Below the pieces are notes generated by a model. It was not told the DNA's origin. It saw only the letters and a program-made list of their open reading frames with translations, and searched no databases. A stretch of 64,000 nucleotides of DNA from positions 62,001 through 126,000 of the forward strand of contig NZ_CYGY02000010.1 of the NCBI RefSeq assembly GCF_900007165.1. The letters run 5' to 3'. Source of the stretch: Paraburkholderia piptadeniae (GTDB lineage Bacteria > Pseudomonadota > Gammaproteobacteria > Burkholderiales > Burkholderiaceae). Of the stretch, positions 53,191-63,205 are shown piece by piece. The stretch's first letter is position 1, and every line of letters starts with the position of its first letter. A program made the translations under genes and the position numbers.

Positions 53191-53628
53191 TCAATCGTCG
53201 AGGAATTTTCGAAGCAGACGGCGCAGTTCGTCGAATTCCGCCGCGGTGAAGCGCCCGAGGCGCGCGTTCAGCACATCCGGCGCGATCTCGGCGATGCGCA
53301 GCGCGACCTCGCGGCCCGCGTCCGTCAGTTCGAGATTCACGACGCGTCGGTCGTCGCTGCTGCGCGAGCGCGTGAGCATCCGGAGCGCTTCGAGCTTGTC
53401 GAGCATGCGCGTCATCAGGCCCGTGTCGATGCCGAGGTGCCGCGACAGCATCGCCGGCGTCGTATCGACGCCCCGCATCAGCGACAACAAAATGCCGACA
53501 TGGTGCGCCCTGATGTTCAGGTCCTTCACCGCTGCATCCATCTGCGTCATCACGACGTTGCGCGCCTTGCTGATCGCGCAAATGACATCTTGCGTCAAGT
53601 GGAAATCGTCTTCCGGATCGTGCAACAT
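53191..53628 (-). CDS. MarR-family regulator 1 of the efflux cluster
   Basis: This MarR-type winged-helix repressor of 145 residues has the typical HTH (TPAMLSRHLGIDTGLMTRMLDKLEA) and wing (SSDDRRVVNLELTDAG). It is read just before the outer-membrane channel gene and probably represses the pump operon. The start at MLHDPEDDFHLT follows CGGAG; a longer frame to 53688 would run into the operator at 53661-53675. It closely resembles the second MarR gene upstream and likely arose by tandem duplication. Ligands are unknown. Confidence 0.88.
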   Translation of the reverse strand: MLHDPEDDFHLTQDVICAISKARNVVMTQMDAAVKDLNIRAHHVGILLSLMRGVDTTPAMLSRHLGIDTGLMTRMLDKLEALRMLTRSRSSDDRRVVNLELTDAGREVALRIAEIAPDVLNARLGRFTAAEFDELRRLLRKFLDD

Positions 53629-53660
53629 CTCTGACTCCGTGCTATTTGCAAGAACAATAA

Positions 53661-53675
53661 TTGACATGTCAGATA
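53661..53675. promoter_or_regulatory. MarR-type operator dyad upstream of regulator 1
   Basis: TTGA, CATG, TCAG, ATA matches the cluster motif with one arm base changed (T for C). The core TGACATGTCA is itself a perfect 10-bp palindrome. It lies 33-47 bp before the start of regulator 1, a normal autoregulation position. Confidence 0.55.
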
Positions 53676-53779
53676 CAATCAACAGCACATGGTGAAACTC
53701 ATTGTTCCACCGGATGCGACAGTCCTTATCTTTCAGTTGGATAGTGCGGATGCGGGCCGAACGGCCGCACGGGGCGTGT

Positions 53780-54217
53780 TCAGTCGCCCAGGAATTTGCG
53801 CAGCAAGCGGCGCAGTTCCGTGAGTTCGGCCTTTGTGAAGTCCTTGAGGCGTGCGTTGAGCACGTCAGGCGCGATTTCGGGAATCTGATCGGCGACGGCG
53901 ATGCCGTCTTTCGTCAGCGAAAGATTGACGACGCGACGGTCCTGCTGGTCGCGAGAGCGCACCAGTAGCCCTCTCGCTTCGAGCTTGTCGAGCATGCGGG
54001 TCATCAGCCCCGTGTCGATGCCGAGCATTTTCGACAGCTCGAATGGCGTCGACGCGAGGTTCTGTCTGAGCATCAGCACGATGCCCATTTGCTGGCCGGA
54101 GATGTCGAGTTCCTTGAGCGCCGCGTCCATCTCGGTGACGATCAGATTGCGCGCCTTCACGAGCTGGAAACCGACGCTCTCCCTCACCCTGAAATTGTCT
54201 TTGGTGTAGTGACGCAC
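53780..54217 (-). CDS. MarR-family regulator 2 of the efflux cluster
   Basis: This second MarR-type repressor also has 145 residues and the same motifs (STPFELSKMLGIDTGLMTRMLDKLEA, then DQQDRRVVNLSLTKDG, and IAPDVLNARLKDF). GIDTGLMTRMLDKLEA and the C-terminal LRRLLRKFL are identical or nearly so in both regulators, which points to tandem duplication. The start is GTG at 54217, because AGGAGG lies 6 nt before it. This makes both proteins equal in length. It lies between norR and regulator 1, all on the minus strand. Confidence 0.88.
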   Translation of the reverse strand: MRHYTKDNFRVRESVGFQLVKARNLIVTEMDAALKELDISGQQMGIVLMLRQNLASTPFELSKMLGIDTGLMTRMLDKLEARGLLVRSRDQQDRRVVNLSLTKDGIAVADQIPEIAPDVLNARLKDFTKAELTELRRLLRKFLGD

Positions 54218-54248
54218 GCGAGGCCTCCTGAGCAAAACGGCGATCTGA

Positions 54249-54263
54249 CTGACAGATCAGATA
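54249..54263. promoter_or_regulatory. MarR-type operator dyad upstream of regulator 2
   Basis: CTGA, CAGA, TCAG, ATA is the fourth copy of the cluster motif, 32-46 bp before regulator 2. It is embedded in a wider GATCTG-N5-CAGATC dyad (54242-54258), so two overlapping palindromes are present. Confidence 0.6.
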
Positions 54264-54300
54264 CTACCAAATCAGGTCTCGCGCGCCGCTCGAAGCATGC

Positions 54301-55879
<1,579 letters not shown>

Positions 55880-55899
<20 letters not shown>

Positions 55900-55934
55900 A
55901 TCCACAGATGATTTTTATAACCCGTTGATTTTAC
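55880..55934. promoter_or_regulatory. Three candidate NorR sites (GT-N7-AC)
   Basis: GT-N7-AC cores occur at 55880-55890, 55895-55905 and 55924-55934. NorR is known to bind GT-N7-AC type sites upstream of sigma-54 promoters, commonly three. The core is short and can occur by chance; the first lies within the norR coding start. Their grouping just upstream of the -24/-12 element is the supporting point. Confidence 0.45.
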
Positions 55935-55946
55935 GATGTTCATGAG

Positions 55947-55964
55947 CTGGCCCGATACCTGCAT
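55947..55964 (+). promoter_or_regulatory. Sigma-54 (-24/-12) promoter of hmp
   Basis: CTGGCCCGATACCTGCAT has GG at 55949-55950 and GC at 55961-55962, exactly 10 nt apart, as needed for sigma-54. Transcription would start near 55974 and leave a leader of about 57 nt before hmp. This agrees with a divergent NorR gene. Confidence 0.75.
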
Positions 55965-56030
55965 TAGGTGATTACCCGAAACCCGCCGCATTGGCGGGCG
56001 CCACTCACCCCAACTGCGAGGAAACAACTC

Positions 56031-57212
56031 ATGCTGTCAGCCGAACAACGCGCAATCATCAAGGCAACCGTGCCCCTGCTCGAAAGCGGTGGAGAGGCGC
56101 TCACCACGCACTTCTACAAGGTCATGCTGTCGGAGTACCCGAGCGTGCGCCCGCTGTTCAACCAGGCGCACCAGCAATCGGGCGACCAGCCACGTGCGCT
56201 GGCAAATGCGGTGCTGATGTACGCGCGTCATATCGATCAACTCGAACAACTCGGCGGACTGGTTTCGCAAATCGTCAACAAGCACGTCGCGCTGAACATC
56301 CTTCCCGAGCATTATCCGATCGTCGGCGGATGTCTGCTGCGCGCGATCCGTGAAGTGCTCGGCGCGGAGATCGCGACGGATGCCGTGATCGAAGCGTGGG
56401 CCGCCGCCTATCAGCAACTGGCCGACCTGCTGATCGGTCTCGAAGAGAAGGTGTATGTCGAAAAGGAAACGGCCAATGGCGGCTGGCGCGGCACGCGTGA
56501 ATTCGTGGTGGCGCGCAAGGTCAAGGAGAGCGACGAGATCACGTCGTTCTATCTGCGCCCGGCCGACGGCGGCGATCTGCTCGAATTCCATCCGGGCCAG
56601 TACATCGGCCTGCGCCTGGTCGTCGAAGGCGAAGAAATCCGCCGCAACTATTCGCTGTCGGCTGCGGCAAATGGCCACGAGTATCGGATCAGCGTGAAGC
56701 GCGAGCCGAACGGCAAGGGCTCGAACTTCCTGCACGACTCCGTGCACGAAGGCTCGACGCTGGACCTGTATGCGCCGTCAGGCGATTTCACGCTGGAGAA
56801 CAGCGACAAGCCGCTCGTGCTGATCAGCGGCGGTGTCGGCATCACGCCGACGCTCGCGATGCTCAACGCCGCGCTGCAAACGTCGCGTCCGATTCACTTC
56901 ATCCACGCAGCGCGTCACGGCGGCGTGCATGCGTTCCGCGATGTTATCGACGATCTCGCGAACCGTCATCCGCAACTCAAGCGCTTCTACGTGTACGAGA
57001 AGCCGCGTGCCGACGATGAAGCGCATCACGCGGAAGGCTTGCTCGATGAAGCGCGTCTGATGGAATGGATGCCCGCGACGCGCGACGTCGATGTGTACTT
57101 CCTCGGACCGAAGCCTTTCATGAAGGCCGTGAAGCGGCATCTGAAGGCGATCGGCGTGCCCGAGAAGCAGAGCCGTTACGAATTCTTCGGGCCTGCTGCC
57201 GCGCTCGACTGA
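56031..57212 (+). CDS. hmp: Flavohaemoprotein (nitric oxide dioxygenase)
   Basis: Hmp converts nitric oxide to nitrate with O2 and NAD(P)H. It has 393 residues. The globin domain (1-140) has the proximal haem His85 and the distal Tyr29 and Gln53, at the same numbers as in E. coli Hmp. The FAD-binding domain has RRNYSLSAA, and the NAD domain has GGVGITPTLAML and YFLGPKPFMKAV. The start MLSAEQRA follows GAGGAAA. It is divergent from norR and is followed by a strong terminator. Expression is probably NorR- and sigma-54-dependent. Confidence 0.96.
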   Translation: MLSAEQRAIIKATVPLLESGGEALTTHFYKVMLSEYPSVRPLFNQAHQQSGDQPRALANAVLMYARHIDQLEQLGGLVSQIVNKHVALNILPEHYPIVGGCLLRAIREVLGAEIATDAVIEAWAAAYQQLADLLIGLEEKVYVEKETANGGWRGTREFVVARKVKESDEITSFYLRPADGGDLLEFHPGQYIGLRLVVEGEEIRRNYSLSAAANGHEYRISVKREPNGKGSNFLHDSVHEGSTLDLYAPSGDFTLENSDKPLVLISGGVGITPTLAMLNAALQTSRPIHFIHAARHGGVHAFRDVIDDLANRHPQLKRFYVYEKPRADDEAHHAEGLLDEARLMEWMPATRDVDVYFLGPKPFMKAVKRHLKAIGVPEKQSRYEFFGPAAALD

Positions 57213-57270
57213 TCAAGCTCGTTTTTGTTGTAGTGGTTGTTGTCTGGTAGGGCTACCCTGGTAGTACTTT

Positions 57271-57303
57271 GGAAGAGACGCGTGCCTGGTCTCTTCCTTT
57301 TTT
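57271..57303 (+). terminator. Intrinsic terminator after hmp
   Basis: A perfect 9-bp stem (GGAAGAGAC with GTCTCTTCC) closes a 9-nt loop and is followed by six T. It lies 58 bp after the hmp stop. It works only for the + strand and separates hmp from the convergent cat genes. Confidence 0.93.
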
Positions 57304-57345
57304 GCTATTGCGGAGCTGGCGAAAACAAAAGTACAGCTAAAGCGG

Positions 57346-57636
57346 TTAGCGATCGTCCTCGTGAATCGACGACGGATGGCGGCATATCGCATCGACTTCG
57401 ATTTCCATATACGGATAGAGCGGCAACTGCATGAGAAGATCATTCAGCTGCGCGGGACTTTCCACGTCGAACACGCTGTAGTTCGCATATAGCCCGGCGA
57501 TACGCCACAAGTGCCGCCAGATTCCCTCTTTCTGCAGCCGCTGCGCCATGGCCTTTTCATTGGCCTTCAATTCGTTCGCGCGCTCCACGGGCATATCGTG
57601 CGGCAGCTTAACGACCATCTTCACGTGAAATAGCAT
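57346..57636 (-). CDS. catC: Muconolactone delta-isomerase
   Basis: CatC isomerises muconolactone to 3-oxoadipate enol-lactone in the catechol ortho-cleavage branch. It has 96 residues, the normal size, and forms a decamer in known cases. Recognisable parts are MLFHVKMVVKLPHDMP, LQKEGIWRHLWRIAGLYANY and LPLYPYMEIEVDAICRHPSS. The start at MLFHV follows GCGGAG; a longer frame upstream is not used. It is the last gene of catBAC, 136 bp after catA, a gap large enough to hold its own promoter or a processing site. Confidence 0.95.
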   Translation of the reverse strand: MLFHVKMVVKLPHDMPVERANELKANEKAMAQRLQKEGIWRHLWRIAGLYANYSVFDVESPAQLNDLLMQLPLYPYMEIEVDAICRHPSSIHEDDR

Positions 57637-57772
57637 TCGGGTACTCCGCTTGTTTCGAGCGACTTTCGAGTTACTTTCGGTGATTACGCGACATTCGCTG
57701 CGCGCCGCGCTTTCAATGCGCGCGACCGCCTGAAGCGGCGGCCGCATTCAACCATTCGACGATGCTGCGCGA

Positions 57773-58675
57773 TCAGGCGCGAGCGCGCTCCACTTCACTC
57801 GTCGGCACGTCGTTGCGTTCCTTGACGAGATTGAAGTCGAAGTCGATCAGCGCGAACTGGCCATCGATGCCATACGGCTTGCCCGTTGCGCCCTCTTCCT
57901 TCTTCACCGCGGGCACGAGGCCTTCGCGCGTGGCGAACGCGAAGTCGTCCCACAGATACGGATCGCCTTCGATATTGATCTGCGTCGTCAGCTTGCGATA
58001 GCCCGGCGCCGACACGAAGAAGTGAATGTGCGCGGGACGATGACCATGACGGCCTAGCAGATCGAGCAGTTGCTGCGTCTTGCCTTCGGGCGGCACGCTA
58101 TAGCCGATGGGAACCACGCTGCGGAAGCTGTAATTGCCGTTTTCATCGGTGCGGATCGAGCGGCGCAAGTTGTATTCGGGTTGCGACTTGTCGAAGTGCG
58201 AGTAGTTGCCGAGATGGTTTGCGTGCCACACTTCGACCAGCGCGCCGCGCAGCGGCTCGCCGTTTTCGGCGAGCACGCGGCCACGCATCACCAGCGTTTC
58301 GCCCGGCTCGTTGCCGTTGTCCAGACGCGCATGGCCCGTCGATTCCGGCGCGCCTGCCACATACAGCGGACCTTCGATCGTCCGCGGCGTGCCGCCCGCG
58401 ATACCTGCTTGCTTTTCCGCTTCGTCGAGACGGACGTCCAGGAAGTGCTCGAAGCCAAGACCCGCTGCCAGCAGGCCGAGTTCTCCGCTTTGGCCCGCTT
58501 CGCCGAAATAGTTCAGGGCCGACCAGAATTCGTTCGGCGTCACATCGAGTTCGTCGATCGTGATGAACAGATCGCGAATGATGCGGTTGACCACCTGCTT
58601 CGTGCGGGCGTTGCCTTCGTGCGTGGCGCTCTCGTTGATCTTGTTCAACAGGGCGTCGATGGCTTTGATTTCCAT
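57773..58675 (-). CDS. catA: Catechol 1,2-dioxygenase
   Basis: CatA is the non-haem Fe(III) intradiol dioxygenase that opens catechol to cis,cis-muconate. It has 300 residues. The helical N-terminal linker is typical of the catechol dioxygenase type. The iron ligands are Tyr in LGNYSHFDKSQPEYNLRR, Tyr in PIGYSVPPEG and two His in HGHRPAHIHFFV. AAGGAG precedes the start at MEIKAIDAL. It lies 60 bp downstream of catB and is co-transcribed with it. Confidence 0.96.
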   Translation of the reverse strand: MEIKAIDALLNKINESATHEGNARTKQVVNRIIRDLFITIDELDVTPNEFWSALNYFGEAGQSGELGLLAAGLGFEHFLDVRLDEAEKQAGIAGGTPRTIEGPLYVAGAPESTGHARLDNGNEPGETLVMRGRVLAENGEPLRGALVEVWHANHLGNYSHFDKSQPEYNLRRSIRTDENGNYSFRSVVPIGYSVPPEGKTQQLLDLLGRHGHRPAHIHFFVSAPGYRKLTTQINIEGDPYLWDDFAFATREGLVPAVKKEEGATGKPYGIDGQFALIDFDFNLVKERNDVPTSEVERARA

Positions 58676-58735
58676 GGGGATGTCTCCTTTAGTCCAATCA
58701 CTGACGACGATACTCAACGGGCCGTTTCAGCACCG

Positions 58736-59893
58736 TCATAGCTTCACTACGCTCGCGCCGCGCTTCGCATCGCGGCGCAATCTCTCGATCTTGTCGAGGT
58801 CGAGTTGAATGCCCAGGCCCGGCCCTTGCGGCAACTTCAACGCGAAGTTCTCGTAGCGCAGCGGCTCGACGAGAACTTCTTCGGTGAGAAGCAGCGGTCC
58901 GAAGAGTTCGGTGCCCCACTTCAATTCACGGAAAGTACTGAACAGTTGCGCAGAAGCGATCGTGCCGAGCGCGCCTTCGAGCATCGTGCCGCCATACAGG
59001 TCGACACCCGATGCGAGCGCAATCGCGGCCACGCTCGCCGCGCCCGTCAGGCCGCCCGATTGCGCGATCTTCACGGCGAATACATCGGCGGCGTGGGCGC
59101 TCGCGAGATCGAATGCATCGACGGGGCCGTGCAATGCTTCGTCAGCCATGATGGGCACCTTCGACAGATGCGTGAGACGCTTGAGGCCGCGTCGGTCTTC
59201 GGCGGCGATCGGCTGTTCGATCAGATCGCAGCCTGCATCCGCGAGCCGCTCGATGGCCCACATCGCTTCGGCCTGGCTCCATGCCTGATTCACATCGACG
59301 CGCACTTGCGCGCGGTCGCCCACGGCGGCCTTGATCGCGGCAACATGCGCGACGTCGTCAGCGGGCGCGCGCGTGCCGATCTTCAGCTTGAACATGCGAT
59401 GGCGCTTCATTTCCAGCATCTGATGCGCTTCGTCGATATCGCGGCCTGTGTCGCCGCTCGCTAGCGTCCACGCAACTTCGACGGAATCCGTCACGCGGCC
59501 GCCGAACAGTTCCGACAGCGGCACGCCGAAGCGTCGAGCCTGCGCGTCGAACAGCGCCGTTTCGATCGCGCACTTCGCAAAGCGATTGCCTTGAAAGCTC
59601 TCGCGCAGCTTCGCCATGACCTGGCCGGGGCGCGTCGCATCCATGCCTTTGAGCATCGGCGCGAAGTAAGTGTCGATATTGGTCTTGATGCTCTCGGGGC
59701 TTTCCTCGCCATAAGCGAGCCCGCCGATCGTCGTCGCCTCGCCCCAGCCTGTCATACCATCCGCGCATTGAATGCGGACCAGCACGAGGACCTGGCAGTT
59801 CATCGTGGCGACGGACAGGCGGTGCGGCCGGATCGTGGGAACATCGACGAGAATGGTATCTACGGCTTGTATCTGTATGGGGCTTGGTATCAT
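58736..59893 (-). CDS. catB: Muconate cycloisomerase
   Basis: CatB turns cis,cis-muconate into muconolactone with Mn2+. It has 385 residues in the enolase superfamily (mandelate-racemase group). The KxK base pair is in MFKLKIGTR, the metal ligands are in VRVDVNQAW, LIEQPIAAE and IMADEAL, and the second Lys is in FAVKIAQSGGLTGA. AGGAGA precedes the start. It is the first gene of catBAC and is divergent from catR over 91 bp, the standard layout for LysR-controlled cat operons. Confidence 0.96.
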   Translation of the reverse strand: MIPSPIQIQAVDTILVDVPTIRPHRLSVATMNCQVLVLVRIQCADGMTGWGEATTIGGLAYGEESPESIKTNIDTYFAPMLKGMDATRPGQVMAKLRESFQGNRFAKCAIETALFDAQARRFGVPLSELFGGRVTDSVEVAWTLASGDTGRDIDEAHQMLEMKRHRMFKLKIGTRAPADDVAHVAAIKAAVGDRAQVRVDVNQAWSQAEAMWAIERLADAGCDLIEQPIAAEDRRGLKRLTHLSKVPIMADEALHGPVDAFDLASAHAADVFAVKIAQSGGLTGAASVAAIALASGVDLYGGTMLEGALGTIASAQLFSTFRELKWGTELFGPLLLTEEVLVEPLRYENFALKLPQGPGLGIQLDLDKIERLRRDAKRGASVVKL

Positions 59894-59984
59894 ACGGCTC
59901 TCCTGCTGTTGGGACCCATACTAGGGGCGCCAGCGGAATCCGTCCAAGACCGATTGAGTCTATTTCCATACCTTCAGGGCATAG
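59894..59984. promoter_or_regulatory. Divergent catB-catR promoter region
   Basis: This 91-bp region between the catB and catR starts should hold the CatR-binding site and both promoters. Several T-N11-A patterns fit a LysR recognition site, for example around 59965, but no one site stands out. CatR activates catBAC with cis,cis-muconate in well-studied relatives; this is assumed here by homology. Confidence 0.55.
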
Positions 59985-60878
59985 ATGGAACTGCGTCAAC
60001 TTCGCTATTTCGTCGCGGTCGCGGAAGAAAGGAACTTCACGCGCGCCGCCGAGCGGCTGAACATGACGCAGCCGCCCCTCTCGCGGCAAATCCAGCAGAT
60101 CGAAGACAGCGTGGGCCTTGCGCTCTTCGAACGGGGCGCGCGCCCGCTCAAGCTGACGGAAGCCGGACGCGTCTTTTACGCGCAGGCGAAGCGCCTGCTA
60201 GAAGAGAGCGACGAGTTGCTGCCGCTCACACGACGCCTCGCGCAACTCGCCGAGCGCATCGTCATCGGTTTCGTACCATCGACGCTGTACGGCCCCTTGC
60301 CCGACGTGATCCGCGCATTCAGGGAAGCGGCGCCGCTCATCCAGATTTCACTGATCGAGATGTTTACGATCGAGCAGTTAAGCGCGCTAAAAGGCGGACG
60401 CATCGATGTCGGCTTTGGCCGCCTGCGTTTCGACGACCCGCAGTTGGCGCGCGAGGTGCTCGTCGAAGAAGCGCTGATCGCCGCATTGCCCGCCGGCCAT
60501 GCGCTCGCGGAAAACGGAACGTTGACGCTCGATGCTCTTGCGAAAGAGACGCTGATCATCTATCCGTCCACGCCACGGCCCAGTTACGCGGACCAGCAGC
60601 TCTCCGCCTTCCGCGATCATGCCGTCGAACCCGCAGCCGTCCATGAAGTGCGCGAGTTGCAGACGGCACTCGGTCTTGTCGCCGCGCAGGTTGGTGTGTG
60701 TCTCGTGCCGGAAAGTGTCAGAGGATTGCGCGCGCGTGGCGTGACATATCGTTCGCTCGACGACGCGCAGGTGTCGTCGCCGATCATCATGAGCCGCCGT
60801 TTGCAGGATCAAAGTCACACGACCGATCTGTTCTGCTCAATCGCGCGCGATCTTTTCAGGCAGCCGCTAACCGGCTAG
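59985..60878 (+). CDS. catR: LysR-family activator of the cat operon (CatR/BenM type)
   Basis: This LysR-type regulator has 297 residues. It begins with the typical MELRQLRYFVAVAEERNFTR and the HTH (ERLNMTQPPLSRQIQQIEDS), and the effector domain covers about 90-290. The family is that of CatR/BenM/CatM, which respond to cis,cis-muconate. It is divergent from catBAC, which it should activate. Its stop is followed after 5 bp by the stop of a convergent membrane-protein gene. Confidence 0.9.
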   Translation: MELRQLRYFVAVAEERNFTRAAERLNMTQPPLSRQIQQIEDSVGLALFERGARPLKLTEAGRVFYAQAKRLLEESDELLPLTRRLAQLAERIVIGFVPSTLYGPLPDVIRAFREAAPLIQISLIEMFTIEQLSALKGGRIDVGFGRLRFDDPQLAREVLVEEALIAALPAGHALAENGTLTLDALAKETLIIYPSTPRPSYADQQLSAFRDHAVEPAAVHEVRELQTALGLVAAQVGVCLVPESVRGLRARGVTYRSLDDAQVSSPIIMSRRLQDQSHTTDLFCSIARDLFRQPLTG

Positions 60879-60883
60879 TGCTT

Positions 60884-61387
60884 TTAGCGTTGTTCGACGG
60901 TATCGGACGAGGACTCGCTGACGACATGCCACGCGGCGACTGCCGTGCCTCCAGAACGTGATGCGCACGATGCGCGCGAAAAACCCAACGCGATCAAAGC
61001 GCCCGCCTTGAGCAGGCATTCAATCAGCGATTGCGAGAAAACCCAGACCGACTCGTTCAATTCCACGGGCAGCCCCGGTACGATTGCGACGAGGCTCAGT
61101 CCGCACAGGAAGGAAAATAGCCACTGCGCGCGCCTGACGCCACGCGCAGCCGCGAGGCCGATTGCGGCCCAGAGAGTCTTTGCGATCGCGAGCGCCGCGA
61201 TGCCCGTATGGCCCAACGAAGGATCGAGTTCGGCAGGCGTCTCGATCAGCGACCAGCCGCACACGCCGAGAACGAAAAGAGTCGGAACGAGTGCCAAACG
61301 CGTGCGGCTGCGGTGCGTGTGCGCTTGCGGCAGAGCGTCAGCGTCGTCGATGACGCTCCCCCGTGAACGATCTGCCCCGGCCGTCAC
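60884..61387 (-). CDS. Small integral membrane protein, unknown
   Basis: This protein of 167 residues has about four TM helices: LALVPTLFVLGVCGWSLIET, IAALAIAKTLWAAIGLAAA, WLFSFLCGLSLVAIVPGLP, and a final hydrophobic stretch with SLIECLLKAGALIALGF. The N-terminus is charged and Ser/Thr-rich and the C-terminus has several Ser. I do not recognise a family. The ribosome-binding region GGAGG lies upstream of the ATG. It converges on catR and has no obvious operon partner. Confidence 0.7.
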   Translation of the reverse strand: MTAGADRSRGSVIDDADALPQAHTHRSRTRLALVPTLFVLGVCGWSLIETPAELDPSLGHTGIAALAIAKTLWAAIGLAAARGVRRAQWLFSFLCGLSLVAIVPGLPVELNESVWVFSQSLIECLLKAGALIALGFSRASCASRSGGTAVAAWHVVSESSSDTVEQR

Positions 61388-61566
61388 GATCGAACGCCTC
61401 CTGTCGATGTCATGCCTGCACGAACCATACGAGAATGAATGATCGAATTGTCGTATGTCGAAAGCACGAGCGGTAGTTAATCTTTGTTAAGTCAAAGCAC
61501 TCCATCGTATATAGACGATTCGGCCGGTCGTGTTTTCAAGAACAACAGCGTCACTCGTGAAAACCA

Positions 61567-62796
61567 CTATGTGATGCTCGGGTTTTGTTCAGGCTCTCGC
61601 GTGAGCCACGGCGCTACGCAGTCCGCGACGACAACGAACATCAGCGCCACTGCCCCGATTGCAAACAGCAGACGATGATTGCCGCCGCTCGCGTTGAAGA
61701 TTGCCGAATACGCGTAGCCCGCAATCGCCTGAAATGCTGCGAACGTCGTCGTCACGCGACTCCACATGACGTGCTGCTTGCCATGGTCATGCACGACTTC
61801 GTGGATGCGAGCGAGCATCGTCGGCACGATGCCGGGCGGATAGCTGCCGATCAGCAACGTCAGCGCGCCGACCAGTATCCTGTTGCTCGACATCGCAAGC
61901 GCCGCGAGAGCCACGACTTGCAGCAGCGACAGCACGCGGATAGCGAAACGTCCACCCTGGCGGTCTGCGACGATGCCATATACAGGCGCACCGAAGATCG
62001 CGCCCACGCCATAGAGAATCCAGTACGAAGCGCCGATGTGCGCGCCCGCGCCGAGTCCGCGCGCGATGAAATCGACGAGAAAGACCATCGTGGGAACGAG
62101 GCCGAGCGCCATCAATGCGTACTCGACGTAAAGCACGCGGACTGTCGAAGGCTCGCGCGTCTTCACAGTGTGAGATGCCGATGAAGCGTGCAACGATTGC
62201 GTCGCGGACGGCCATCCTTGCCACGTTGCCAATGTCAGAGCGGCGGACAAGGCGGCAATGCCGATCCACGTATTCCGCAAGCCGAGGTTGAGCAGCAAAG
62301 GAACGATCGTGCCCGATGCCGCGATACCGACGCCAAGGCCGAGAAATATCGCCCCGCTCGCAAGCCCCTTGCGGGCCGCGGGCACGTGCGGCAGCACGGT
62401 TGCGGCGACCAGCACCATGATCGTTCCGCCCGCCACGCCCGACATCAATCTCCAGACGAAGAACCACGCCACCGATACCGGAAACGCACACGCAAGAAAC
62501 GCTGCGGTGACGAGCAACATCATTGCTCTCAATGCCGACGTGTTCGTCACGCGGTGCGCAAGAGGGCGTCCGAGCAGCGCGCCGATCAGATAGCCCGCGA
62601 GATTGGCCGCGCTGAGATACACGACATCCGATGCTGAAAACCAATGGGCTTGAATCAGCGGTGGAATGAGCGGCGTATAGGCAAAGCGAGCCAGCCCGAT
62701 TCCGACGAGGCTCGCGCTGAAACCCGCAAAGATATGTCGCCATACGGCGATACGGCCCGTGCCGGCCGTCGAAGAGAAAGACGCATCTGTAGACAT
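61567..62796 (-). CDS. MFS transporter, YbfB/YjiJ family
   Basis: This is an MFS permease of 409 residues with 12 predicted TM helices. The N-terminal helix GIGLARFAYTPLIPPLI and VYLSAANLAGYLIGALLG are characteristic of the YbfB/YjiJ subfamily, which is of unknown specificity. FVWRLMSGVAGGTIMVL and VGAIFGAPVYGIVADRQGGR are further family parts. The start at MSTDASFS follows GCGGAA; a longer open frame to 62949 is not used. Inverted repeats lie 67-124 bp upstream. No regulator gene is adjacent. Confidence 0.88.
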   Translation of the reverse strand: MSTDASFSSTAGTGRIAVWRHIFAGFSASLVGIGLARFAYTPLIPPLIQAHWFSASDVVYLSAANLAGYLIGALLGRPLAHRVTNTSALRAMMLLVTAAFLACAFPVSVAWFFVWRLMSGVAGGTIMVLVAATVLPHVPAARKGLASGAIFLGLGVGIAASGTIVPLLLNLGLRNTWIGIAALSAALTLATWQGWPSATQSLHASSASHTVKTREPSTVRVLYVEYALMALGLVPTMVFLVDFIARGLGAGAHIGASYWILYGVGAIFGAPVYGIVADRQGGRFAIRVLSLLQVVALAALAMSSNRILVGALTLLIGSYPPGIVPTMLARIHEVVHDHGKQHVMWSRVTTTFAAFQAIAGYAYSAIFNASGGNHRLLFAIGAVALMFVVVADCVAPWLTREPEQNPSIT

Positions 62797-63205
62797 GGTG
62801 AAGTGTTCCGCTCGAAGCCGCGCGTTGCGCGGCGGTATTTCAGGAAGCGGAACGAGCCGCTCGCGATGTTTGACTTTAATGTCAATAATGCGGATTCTAG
62901 ACATACGTGACAAACATCGCAAGCGGAATGTGACGGCAGCATCCGCCACGTCGAACTGCAGATCGGTTGCGACGAACAGGGAGCAAAATCTCGCTATGTG
63001 GGAAAGAGGGCGAACTACGGATCTTTCACACGTTCACGGTGGCACGTGGGACGTTTGTTTGCGCGGTTCCAACAAAGCGTTTACTCTCTCAACTACGACT
63101 TCTATAGTCTTAGTTATAAACGCACATTCGTATGTGTCCTCTATCGTGCTGACGTCTGCGGGCACGTTGCAACCATCAGAAATGCTTTGTATCGGAGAGT
63201 TGAAA
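62797..63205. other. Divergent promoter region of the MFS and exported cupin genes
   Basis: These 409 bp are AT-richer toward the cupin side. A 10-bp inverted repeat (62863-62872 and 62911-62920) encloses a smaller dyad TTGAC-N6-GTCAA (62870-62885). An AT-rich run with CTATAG and TTATAA near 63105-63118 is a possible promoter for the cupin gene. No gene is called. Confidence 0.45.
62863..62920. repeat. Nested inverted repeats upstream of the MFS gene
   Basis: GCGATGTTTG and CAAACATCGC are perfect 10-bp arms 38 nt apart. TTGAC-N6-GTCAA overlaps the first arm. Their position upstream of the MFS start fits an operator for a dimeric or tetrameric regulator. A folded RNA role is less likely because of the long loop. 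Confidence 0.7.
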
